From: Nocardia alba NBRC 108234
GTDB lineage: Bacteria; Actinomycetota; Actinomycetes; Mycobacteriales; Mycobacteriaceae
DNA length: 33,319 nucleotides
NCBI RefSeq assembly: GCF_001612665.1
Contig: NZ_BDAX01000020.1
Span: 1-33,319, forward strand
Direction of reading: 5' to 3'
Below the pieces are notes generated by a model. That model did not search any database, was not told where the DNA came from, and saw only the letters and a list, made by a program, of their open reading frames with translations. The translations under genes were made by a program, and so were the position numbers. Below are positions 8,175-14,806 of this stretch, piece after piece (position 1 is the first letter of the stretch; each line of letters opens with the position of its first letter).

Positions 8175-9944
8175 ATGCAACCGCTCGACCCGAACGATCC
8201 GCGGCGGATCGGCGATTACCGACTGCTGGGGGTCCTCGGCGCCGGGGGCATGGGCAAGGTGTATCTGGGCCGGAATCCGGGCGGGCGCACGGTCGCCGTG
8301 AAGGTGATCCGCCCCGATCTGATCGATGCCGAGTTTCGGGCGCGGTTTCGCCGTGAGGTCGCGGCGGCCAAGCGCGTCGGCGGCGCTTTCACCGCGCCGG
8401 TGCTCGACGCCGATGTCGATGCGCGGGCGCCGTGGCTGGCCACCGGCTATGTCGCGGGAATCTCGCTGACCGACGCGGTGTCCGAGTTCGGGCCGTTCGC
8501 CGAGCCCGCGCTGTCGGCGTTGGCGCACGGGCTCGCCGAAGCGCTCGTGGCGGTGCACGCGGCGGGCATCGTGCATCGCGATCTCAAACCGTCGAACGTG
8601 ATGCTCGCGATCGACGGGCCCAAGGTGATCGATTTCGGCATCGCCAGGGTGATCGCGGATTCCGCGCTGACCACGACCGGAAAGTTCCTCGGCTCACCGG
8701 GTTTCATGTGTCCCGAGCAGGTGAGCGGCGAAACCCTCAGTCCCGCCTGCGATGTCTTCGCCCTCGGCGGCGTACTCACCTTCGCCGCCGCGGGCCACGG
8801 TCCGTTCGGCACGGCCGAGGTGATGCAGATGCTCTGGCGCATCGTCTACGAGGAACCGCGCCTCGAGGCATTGCCCGCGTCACTGCGACCACTCGTCGCT
8901 TCCTGCCTGGCCAAGGATCCCGCCGCCAGACCGACACCGGAACAGGTTCTTTCGGAGCTGGCACACCTCGGCGCGCCCGAACGCTCCGGTTGGCTACCGC
9001 CACAAGTGCTCGCGCACATCAGTACCGCCGCGGTCCGCCTGCTCGACCTGGATTCCGGTCCGGCCGACCCACCCGGCGCGTCGCGATCGGACGTGACCGC
9101 GACTTCCGCGCCGGGCTGGTCCACCGGGTCCTCGGCCCCGAACCTGCCTCTCGCGAACCCACCGTGGAACTCCGCGACCGGCCCCTCCCTACCCAACGGG
9201 CACACCGCCACCGGCGGATCGGCGCCGGTCCCCTACCGGCAGTCCGGCGGATTCACCACCGGTCCGACCACGGGGTCCCGGCAAGCTGCTTTTCATACGG
9301 GACCGAATCCGGCCGCGACCGGCCGCGAATTCACCCCGCGTCCCTTTGTGGTCGCCCACAACCCCGCACCACCCCGCGCCACCGAGTCCCGGCGTACCCG
9401 CGCGCTCCTGATCGCCGCCGCCGCGACGGTCGCGGTGGCCGTCGCCGTCGGCGCCTACCTGATCGGCACGCAACTCGACGCCCGGTCCACCGGGGCCGCC
9501 GCGACGAGCACCGCCCTCGCCGAAACCGCCATCGCCGTCGGCCCGACCACCACCGCGCCCGGGACGACCGCCACCGCGCCCGATTCGACCGTCCCTGGAG
9601 CGGCCACCGTCGCGACCGAGTTCGTCGGCACCTGGAAGGGCCGCGCCGCCGACGGCCCTGTGCAGTTCGACATCGAGCTCACCATCGCCGCGGGCGCCGT
9701 CGGTCAGGAACTGGCCACCTCCGCCAACACCGGCGCGCTCTCGCACGCCCGCTGCGCTCGTGCGGAAACCCTCACCGAGGCCCGCGCCGACCGCCTCACC
9801 TTTCGCGCCAGGCTCACCGAGGGCAGCGGATGCATGGACGAGGGCGCCATCTCGACGGTCACCCTGCAATCCGACGGCACGCTCGCCTACCGAACTCCCG
9901 GTTTGTTCGGCGGAGCTATCGCCGGCACCCTGCGGAAAGGCTGA
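8175..9944 (+). CDS. Membrane-anchored Ser/Thr protein kinase with extracellular domain
   Basis: 589 residues, 18 bases after the TPR gene, with GAAGGA before the ATG. The kinase domain (about 14-268) has all key residues: glycine loop GAGGMG at 22-27, Lys43 in AVKV, HRDLKPSN at 134-141 and DFG at 153-155. The APE motif reads CPE (179-181). A Pro/Thr/Gly-rich linker (about 290-405) leads to one transmembrane helix at 409-431. The outer part starts with a Thr/Ala/Pro-rich stalk (about 440-480) followed by a compact beta-rich domain (483-589) with Cys527 and Cys553, possibly disulphide-bonded. No PASTA repeats are present, so this is not PknB. The outer domain is unassigned and could sense an envelope ligand. 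It is probably co-transcribed with the HSP90 and TPR genes. Confidence 0.92.
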   Translation: MQPLDPNDPRRIGDYRLLGVLGAGGMGKVYLGRNPGGRTVAVKVIRPDLIDAEFRARFRREVAAAKRVGGAFTAPVLDADVDARAPWLATGYVAGISLTDAVSEFGPFAEPALSALAHGLAEALVAVHAAGIVHRDLKPSNVMLAIDGPKVIDFGIARVIADSALTTTGKFLGSPGFMCPEQVSGETLSPACDVFALGGVLTFAAAGHGPFGTAEVMQMLWRIVYEEPRLEALPASLRPLVASCLAKDPAARPTPEQVLSELAHLGAPERSGWLPPQVLAHISTAAVRLLDLDSGPADPPGASRSDVTATSAPGWSTGSSAPNLPLANPPWNSATGPSLPNGHTATGGSAPVPYRQSGGFTTGPTTGSRQAAFHTGPNPAATGREFTPRPFVVAHNPAPPRATESRRTRALLIAAAATVAVAVAVGAYLIGTQLDARSTGAAATSTALAETAIAVGPTTTAPGTTATAPDSTVPGAATVATEFVGTWKGRAADGPVQFDIELTIAAGAVGQELATSANTGALSHARCARAETLTEARADRLTFRARLTEGSGCMDEGAISTVTLQSDGTLAYRTPGLFGGAIAGTLRKG

Positions 9945-10261
9945 CGATGCGCTCCGATCGCACTGGAACACGTTGCCGCCGGATTGCTCGCGGCTGCCTC
10001 GACGAACGCTCAGCCGGTCATTTGTCCAGAAGGGATCGTCTGCCCTGGTCGGTGTCCGCGGTGCCGGGAAATGGCCACCGACCTCGGATTGTCCCAGGTG
10101 ACACCGGTCTCAGAAATTCTCGCATTGCGATCTGGGTCACGAATATGCCAAACTCTCGCCCACACTGTGAAGCCAATCGGTCTCACAATGTCCGGAAAGG
10201 TAGTCGATTGAGCAGGCGGCAGGTGCGCGTGGTTGCCACCCTCCCGAGTGCTGCCCTGATG
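9945..10261. other. Gap between kinase gene and TetR gene
   Basis: 317 bases between the 3' ends of two convergent genes. A 75-codon open frame at 9984-10211 begins with TTG, has no ribosome binding site and translates into a Cys-rich chain without family resemblance, so I do not call it. I see no terminator hairpin that stands out and no tRNA. Confidence 0.5.
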
Positions 10262-10882
10262 TCAGTCGAACCTGACCATCGCCAGGGCCGCGCCGGTGAG
10301 CAGGTCGGCCAGCTCGTCGACCGGCGGACGCGACTCGCGCCGCAGCAGCCATTCGTGCGCCACTCCGTTGACCGCCCCCGTGATCAGCGCGGTGGTCAGC
10401 TCCGCATCGCCGCGCAGCCGCACCCCCACCCGCTCCAACGCCTCTTCGATCAGCGCCGACCAGGCATGCCTGCGGGTTCGTCGATGGGTCTCCAGTCGAT
10501 CGCTCACCCCGACCACCTCGATCAGCGCCACCTGCGCGCGATACGGGTCGGAGCCGAGCGACTCCAGGTACGCGCCGAATCCGGCACGCAGCGCGAGCTG
10601 CGGATCGTTCGAGCCCACGGCGACCACCGCGGCGCCGACCGCGGCCGCCGCGTCGTCCTGGATCCGGTCGTAGGCCGCCACCAGCACGTCCTCGCGAGTC
10701 TCGAACTCCTCGTAGAACTGCCGCTTGGACAGCCCGGCCGCCGCGCACACCTCGGCGAGCGAGCACGTGGCATACCCGCGTTCGGCGAAGATTCGCGTCG
10801 CTGCTTCCAGGAATCGCAGTCGGCGCTCGGCTTTTCGCGCGACGATCGTACGACCCCCATACCGCCTGTCCGCTGTAGTCAC
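10262..10882 (-). CDS. TetR/AcrR family transcriptional regulator
   Basis: 206 residues from the GTG at 10882. The N-terminal DNA-binding domain is typical: helix FLEAATRIFAERGYATCSL, then the HTH segment AEVCAAAGLSKRQFYEEFETREDVLVAAYD, the best-conserved TetR signature. The C-terminal ligand-binding domain (about 80-206) is helical and divergent, so the effector cannot be named. A longer frame begins with ATG at 10936, but this start has only a weak ribosome binding site and would bury a 28-bp inverted repeat in the gene. The GTG is preceded, six bases away, by TACTTT, suggesting a leaderless transcript. The gene is divergent from the envelope operon at 10966, the usual arrangement when a TetR protein controls itself and its neighbour. 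Confidence 0.88.
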   Translation of the reverse strand: MTTADRRYGGRTIVARKAERRLRFLEAATRIFAERGYATCSLAEVCAAAGLSKRQFYEEFETREDVLVAAYDRIQDDAAAAVGAAVVAVGSNDPQLALRAGFGAYLESLGSDPYRAQVALIEVVGVSDRLETHRRTRRHAWSALIEEALERVGVRLRGDAELTTALITGAVNGVAHEWLLRRESRPPVDELADLLTGAALAMVRFD

Positions 10883-10888
10883 CTCTTC

Positions 10889-10894
10889 AAAGTA
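10889..10894 (-). promoter_or_regulatory. Candidate -10 box, leaderless TetR transcript
   Basis: TACTTT on the minus strand fits TANNNT and ends six bases before the GTG at 10882, so the transcript may start at or next to the start codon. No clear -35 box is seen. Confidence 0.35.
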
Positions 10895-10900
10895 TCTGAA

Positions 10901-10928
10901 ACCCGGAATAACACTGACCTTTCCGGGT
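10901..10928. promoter_or_regulatory. Inverted repeat, candidate TetR operator
   Basis: ACCCGGAA (10901-10908) and TTCCGGGT (10921-10928) are perfect 8-bp arms separated by 12 bases. The repeat sits between the divergent TetR and secreted-protein genes, just upstream of the putative TetR -10 box and 38 bases before the secreted-protein start. Position and symmetry suit an operator for the adjacent regulator. Confidence 0.5.
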
Positions 10929-10965
10929 CGCTTCATCTATCCACCGAACAAAGGACGGCCGACCA

Positions 10966-11745
10966 GTGCTGAGCACCCGAGCATCGCGGACCGCATTGTC
11001 CGCCCTCGTACTAGCGGCGGGTGCGGCACTCGTGGCACCTACGCCCACGATGGCTGCCCCGCAGTCCGCCGCGACACAGCCGAGTGTCCCCGCCATCGCC
11101 GAGAACGTCCCCTCCGGGGCGCTCGCAGCGCTGGCTCCGACGATCGTAGGCGCGATTTCGGCCCCCGGCCCCATCGCCGACGGCGGACAGGCCGCGATTC
11201 TGGCCCAGGCGCGTGTGCTGCTGGCCACCCCCGGCATCCCGGCGCAGGTCAAGGCCACCCTCGAGAGGGTGATCACCTTCCTCGACGGCAGCGGCGGCGG
11301 CGGTCCCGAATTGCCGCCTTCGGACGGTCCGCGCATCGCGCAGTTCCTCTACCCGACCATCGGCAAGGGCTGCATCGGCCCGACGTCGGATTCCGTCGGC
11401 ACCGCACTCGCCGTCCCCGGCCCGGCCACGCTGCCGCCGCCCGGACCGGCCGCGGACCAGACCGGCTTCGTGTTCACCGCGCTCGGCACGAAAACCGCTA
11501 CGGTCGTGCAGAATCCGCCGATGACTGTGCAGTGGGTCAACCTCGACAACGGTCGCAAGGGCACCCAGGCGCTCACCAACGAGGCGGGCATCAACGCCGA
11601 CGGCCCAGCCACCCTCACCGCTATCGCCGACACCGGCCACGGCCGGGTCGCTGCCGTGATCACCGGTTCGCTCACCACGGCCACCGCCGACGGTGACCGC
11701 ACCTGCTCGTTCGCCCCGACCGTCGGGTTCTTCTCCGTCGGCTGA
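10966..11745 (+). CDS. Secreted actinobacterial protein of unknown function
   Basis: 259 residues with a clear Sec signal peptide: basic start (MLSTRASR), hydrophobic core ALSALVLAAGAALVA and a likely cleavage site after PTMA. The mature protein has a helical N-terminal half ending in a Gly-rich linker (GSGGGG, about 107-112). The second half is beta-rich and contains two Cys (in GKGCIGP and DRTCSFAP) that could form a disulphide, plus the segment TVQWVNLDN. I recognise the style of protein from mycolic-acid bacteria but cannot name a function. The GTG start follows AAGGAC by 9 bases. The DUF2613 gene starts 30 bases downstream, followed by DUF3068, so an envelope role is likely by association. 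Confidence 0.8.
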   Translation: MLSTRASRTALSALVLAAGAALVAPTPTMAAPQSAATQPSVPAIAENVPSGALAALAPTIVGAISAPGPIADGGQAAILAQARVLLATPGIPAQVKATLERVITFLDGSGGGGPELPPSDGPRIAQFLYPTIGKGCIGPTSDSVGTALAVPGPATLPPPGPAADQTGFVFTALGTKTATVVQNPPMTVQWVNLDNGRKGTQALTNEAGINADGPATLTAIADTGHGRVAAVITGSLTTATADGDRTCSFAPTVGFFSVG

Positions 11746-11775
11746 GTCTCGCACCACGCAATTGGAGTTCGATTT

Positions 11776-11946
11776 ATGAAGTTTGTCGTCCCCGGCCTGG
11801 TCAGCGGCCTGGCCGGCGCGGTCATCGGGGTGATCGCCGTTCTCGGCATCACCGCGGGCGCGCAACAGAATTCGATCCCGGCGCCCGAGGAGTCCGGTGA
11901 TCCGGGCTCGTCGCTGCTCGGCAACGTGCAGTACGGCTCGCGATGA
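11776..11946 (+). CDS. DUF2613 small membrane protein
   Basis: 56 residues, easily missed because of its length. GGAG lies 8 bases before the ATG. The sequence begins MKFVVPGLVSGLAGAVIGV and continues as one hydrophobic helix to about residue 28, followed by a polar tail rich in Pro, Glu and Gly that ends in NVQYGSR. This is the typical form of DUF2613, a family of tiny actinobacterial proteins with a single N-terminal membrane segment. It could be a membrane-anchored small subunit or a signal-anchored exported peptide. Its stop overlaps the start of the DUF3068 gene (ATGA, 11943-11946), so the two are probably translated together. Confidence 0.85.
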   Translation: MKFVVPGLVSGLAGAVIGVIAVLGITAGAQQNSIPAPEESGDPGSSLLGNVQYGSR

Positions 11947-13016
11947 GCAACGTACGCAGGCTCATCGCCTGCATCCTCGTCGGTCTCGGCGCGCTGCTGC
12001 TCGCGGCCGCCATCATGATTCCCACCTACACGGTCGGCAAGGTCGCCAAGACCCCGCTCGACCTGCGCATCACCACGGTCGCCAAGAGCGTGCCCGGCGA
12101 GGAAAGCCTTGTGCTGGACTCGAAGTCGCTCACCGCGACCGAGGGCGCGGCGACGGTGAACACCAACGTGCCGCTCGTCTCGCAGCGCTTCCTGACGGTC
12201 GAGGAGCCTTCGGACGCCGACGAGATGACCGTCCAGGCCGGCCAGACCCTGCGTCGCGATGACCGCGACCCCAAGGAGGGCCTGCTCACCGCCTCGGTCG
12301 ACCGCGTCACCATCGACCGCGTCACCGGCGAGCCGATCGACGCCTCGCCCAACGGTTCGATCGCCGTCACCGCCGACCCCAAGTCGGGTGCCTCGATCCC
12401 CACCGAGCAGCAGCGCCGCGGCCTGCAGTACCGCTTCCCGATCGGCACCGAGAAGAAGTCGTACCCGTACTTCGACCTCAATGCCCGCGCCACCTACGAC
12501 ATCGATTTCATCGACGAGTCGGAGATCAACGGCGTACCGGTCTACCACTTCCGCCAGACCATCCCGGTGACGAACATGTGGGATGTCGTCAAGCACCCCT
12601 CCCATCAGCTCGCGCTGCCCGCCGCCAAGTGGGGTCTCGAGGGCACCGAGCCGGTCACCATGACCCGCTTCTACACCAACACCCGCGACGTGTGGGTGGA
12701 GCCGAGGACCGGCGCGGTCCTCAAGGGCGGCGAGAACATCCACATGTACTACGGCCGTAGCGCCGGGCAGGTCGATGTCTCCGTGCTGAAGTCGCACCTC
12801 GTCTTCGACGAGGAGACCATCGAAGCGCAGATGGCCGTCACCCAGGAGAGCCTCGACAAGCTCGACCTGTACGGCAAGACCCTGCCGATCATCCTCGGCA
12901 TCCTCGCCGCCCTGTTCCTCATCGGCGGCGCGGTGCTCGGCTTCCTGAGCGCGGGCTCGAGTGCGGGCCGCCCGTTCGATCCCCCGACCGAGCGGATTCG
13001 TTCCTCGAACCTCTGA
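11943..13016 (+). CDS. DUF3068 (PorA family) envelope protein
   Basis: 357 residues. An N-terminal hydrophobic helix (about 5-27) and a C-terminal one (about 318-340) flank a large beta-rich extracytoplasmic domain. This is the standard layout of DUF3068, filed in Pfam under porin PorA and restricted mainly to mycolic-acid actinobacteria. The domain contains conserved-looking aromatic segments such as YRFPIGTEKKSYPYFD and NMWDVVKH and a late GGENIHMYYG segment. The porin label is inherited from the family and not shown by the sequence, which looks more like a bitopic or two-helix anchored periplasmic protein than a beta-barrel. It ends an operon with the secreted protein and DUF2613, and a strong hairpin follows. 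Confidence 0.88.
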   Translation: MSNVRRLIACILVGLGALLLAAAIMIPTYTVGKVAKTPLDLRITTVAKSVPGEESLVLDSKSLTATEGAATVNTNVPLVSQRFLTVEEPSDADEMTVQAGQTLRRDDRDPKEGLLTASVDRVTIDRVTGEPIDASPNGSIAVTADPKSGASIPTEQQRRGLQYRFPIGTEKKSYPYFDLNARATYDIDFIDESEINGVPVYHFRQTIPVTNMWDVVKHPSHQLALPAAKWGLEGTEPVTMTRFYTNTRDVWVEPRTGAVLKGGENIHMYYGRSAGQVDVSVLKSHLVFDEETIEAQMAVTQESLDKLDLYGKTLPIILGILAALFLIGGAVLGFLSAGSSAGRPFDPPTERIRSSNL

Positions 13017-13031
13017 ACCACCTGTCCACAA

Positions 13032-13069
13032 CTCGGCCTCCCCCGGTCCTCAACCCGGGGGAGGCCGAG
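13032..13069. terminator. Bidirectional terminator between DUF3068 and sigma-factor genes
   Basis: A perfect 15-bp stem (CTCGGCCTCCCCCGG paired with CCGGGGGAGGCCGAG) closes an 8-base loop. It begins 15 bases after the DUF3068 stop and covers the last codons and stop of the convergent sigma-factor gene, whose stop is at 13050-13052, inside the loop. It can therefore terminate transcription from both sides. Confidence 0.75.
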
Positions 13070-14213
13070 CTGCGTTCCGGGGCAGCAGCCTGACCCTGGC
13101 CGCTTCGCGGGTGAGGTGATCGCGCTCCGGCACGGTGGTGGCCGCGCGGGCGGCCTCGGCGTACAGGGTGGCGGCGTCGGTGAGCTCGCCCGCGCGTTCG
13201 AGGAGATAGGCGCGCACCGCGGTGAGGCGCGGCAGGTTCGGGTCGAGTCCGGCCAGGGCGGCGAGTCCGGCCCTCGGCCCGTCGGCCTCCCCCACCGCGA
13301 CGGCTCGGTTCAGCCGGATCACGGGGCTGTCGGTGAGAGCGAGCAGTTCGTCGTACCACTCCACGATCTGTATCCAGTCCGTGTCGGTGGTGCTGGGGGC
13401 ATCAGCGTGTAGGGCGGCGATCGCGGCCTGGGCCTGGTATTCGCCGAGGCGGTCACGCGCCAGCGCGGCCTGCAGAATCACCACCCCTTCGGCGATGAGT
13501 GCGGTGTCCCAACGAGATCGGTCTTGTTCGGCCAGTGGTACGAGGCGCCCGCCCTCGGTGCGCGAGGCGCGGCGGGCGTGGTGCAGCAGCATCAGCGCGA
13601 GCAGTCCCGACGCCTCGGGTTCAGCGGTGGCGGCGGCGAGCTGACGGGTGAGCCGGATGGCTTCGGCGGCCAGGTCGATATCGCCGCTGTAGCCCTCGTT
13701 GAAGACGAGGTAGAGCACGCGCAACACGGTGCTCGGATCGCTGGGACGGTCCAGCGGCAAGCCCGAGATCCGCTTCTTCGCCCGGCTGATCCGTTGCGCC
13801 ATGGTCGATTCCGGCACCAGGTAGGCCGTCGCTATCTGCCCGGTCGTCAGGCCGCCGACCGCGCGCAAGGTCAAGGCGACGGCCGAAGCGGGCGAGAGCG
13901 TGGGGTGCGCGCACAGGAAATACAGCCACAGGGTGTCGTCGGTGGCGGGTACAGGTCCGGCGTCGGGCTCGGCTTCGACGGCGAATTCGCGCCCGCGCCT
14001 CGATGTCTCGGACCGAGTCGCATCGAGGAACTTCCGCCAGGCGACGGCGACGAGCCAGCCTTTCGCATCGCGCGGCGGATCGTCGGGCCAGGTGTCCAGC
14101 GCTCGGATCAGCGCTTCCTGCACCGCGTCCTCGGCCGCGGTGAACTCGGCCCCGCGGCGAACGAGCACGCCGATCACCACGGGGACGAGTTCGCGCACCA
14201 GCGCTTCGTTCAT
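13050..14213 (-). CDS. ECF RNA polymerase sigma factor, ECF42 type, with C-terminal TPR-like extension
   Basis: 387 residues, about twice the length of a minimal ECF sigma factor. Sigma-2 is visible at about 8-68 (AEDAVQEALIRALDTWP, then GWLVAVAWRKFLDATR) and sigma-4 at about 105-150 (LTTGQIATAYLVPESTMAQRISRAKKRI). The remainder starts with VLYLVFNEGYSGD, the DUF6596-type hallmark, and continues as TPR-like helices, as in ECF42 members. These have no classical anti-sigma factor; the C-terminal extension is known to be needed for activity. Its ATG overlaps the stop of the DGPF gene by four bases, giving a coupled two-gene operon. The start MNEALVRELV is supported by this overlap; longer in-frame sequence upstream belongs to the DGPF gene region. 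Confidence 0.92.
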   Translation of the reverse strand: MNEALVRELVPVVIGVLVRRGAEFTAAEDAVQEALIRALDTWPDDPPRDAKGWLVAVAWRKFLDATRSETSRRGREFAVEAEPDAGPVPATDDTLWLYFLCAHPTLSPASAVALTLRAVGGLTTGQIATAYLVPESTMAQRISRAKKRISGLPLDRPSDPSTVLRVLYLVFNEGYSGDIDLAAEAIRLTRQLAAATAEPEASGLLALMLLHHARRASRTEGGRLVPLAEQDRSRWDTALIAEGVVILQAALARDRLGEYQAQAAIAALHADAPSTTDTDWIQIVEWYDELLALTDSPVIRLNRAVAVGEADGPRAGLAALAGLDPNLPRLTAVRAYLLERAGELTDAATLYAEAARAATTVPERDHLTREAARVRLLPRNAARPPPG

Positions 14214-14617
14214 TCGGTCACCGTGGGCAACTCCGCGTAGAACGGTCGCAGTTCCAGCCATTCCTGCACCGGCTCCCCACCCCGGCCCGGCGCCGCGGAC
14301 AGCTCCCCGGCCAGCTCGATCGCCCGGTCGTAGGTGTCGACATCGATGATCATCCAGCCGGCGATCAGGTCCTTGGTCTCCGCGAACGGCCCGTCGGTCA
14401 CCGGCGGGCGCCCCGCGCCGTCGGAGCGGACCCAGGTGCCCTGCGTGGTCAGCGCCCGACTGTCGACGTACTCGCCGGTCGTACGCAGCCGCGCCGCGAA
14501 ATCGTCCATGTACCGCACGTGCGCGGTCACCTCCTCGGGCGTCCACTGATCCATCGGCACGTCGTTGACGGACGCGGGAGCGCCACGGTAGTGCTTGAGC
14601 AGCAGGTACTTGGCCAT
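14210..14617 (-). CDS. YCII-related DGPF-domain protein
   Basis: 135 residues. The fold is the small ferredoxin-like YCII/DGPF type, and the diagnostic motif DGPFAETKDLIAGW is at 75-88. A GAGGAGAT ribosome binding site precedes the ATG of MAKYLLL. DGPF proteins are the constant genomic partners of ECF42 sigma factors and are their regulatory targets, but their biochemical role is unknown. Here the gene is first in the operon, with the sigma factor second, and it has an ECF42-like promoter about 45-70 bases upstream, which would give a positive feedback loop. Confidence 0.9.
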   Translation of the reverse strand: MAKYLLLKHYRGAPASVNDVPMDQWTPEEVTAHVRYMDDFAARLRTTGEYVDSRALTTQGTWVRSDGAGRPPVTDGPFAETKDLIAGWMIIDVDTYDRAIELAGELSAAPGRGGEPVQEWLELRPFYAELPTVTE

Positions 14618-14660
14618 GTTGATCTCCTCGGTTCGTGTTCTCTCTGGGTTGTACCCCTGG

Positions 14661-14687
14661 GACGGAGCCATCGACGCCTTCTCGACA
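14661..14687 (-). promoter_or_regulatory. ECF42-like autoregulated promoter
   Basis: On the minus strand TGTCGA (14687-14682) is followed after 17 bases by CGTC (14664-14661). From memory, the reported ECF42 promoter has TGTCGA at -35 and CG(A/T)C at -10. The predicted start lies near 14654, about 37 bases before the DGPF start codon. Confidence 0.6.
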
Positions 14688-14770
14688 TCCACGGGAAAAG
14701 AATTTCGGCCGACTGTTTTCGCCGTGAGTGAACGGTGCCCACCTGCAGGAACAAACCGGTGAGGGTCCAT

Positions 14771-14791
14771 GTTGAGTCAGCAAAGCTCAAC
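14771..14791 (+). promoter_or_regulatory. HAIR-like HspR operator upstream of lon
   Basis: GTTGAGT, seven bases, GCTCAAC. The HspR-associated inverted repeat consensus is CTTGAGT-N7-ACTCAAG, so the left arm matches 6 of 7 and the right arm 5 of 7, with the correct spacing. It ends 3 bases before the GGAAGG ribosome binding site and 15 bases before the lon start codon. In Streptomyces, lon is an established HspR target. Confidence 0.7.
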
Positions 14792-14806
14792 TTTGGAAGG
14801 GTCGAC

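Noticed and set aside
9984..10211. 75-codon plus-strand frame between the kinase and TetR genes
   Set aside because: TTG start, no ribosome binding site and no family resemblance. The CPEGIVCPGRCPRC segment resembles a zinc ribbon, but this is not enough to call a gene.
10883..10936. Longer start for the TetR regulator
   Set aside because: It would cover the 28-bp inverted repeat that is a better operator candidate, and the added residues do not resemble a TetR N-terminus.
11349..13031. 560-codon minus-strand frame opposite the envelope operon
   Set aside because: It lies antisense to recognisable DUF3068 and DUF2613 genes, with no domain in its translation.
14735..14806. Longer start for Lon
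   Set aside because: It would translate through the HAIR-like operator, and the extra residues do not look like a Lon N-terminus. The ATG at 14807 has a good ribosome binding site.
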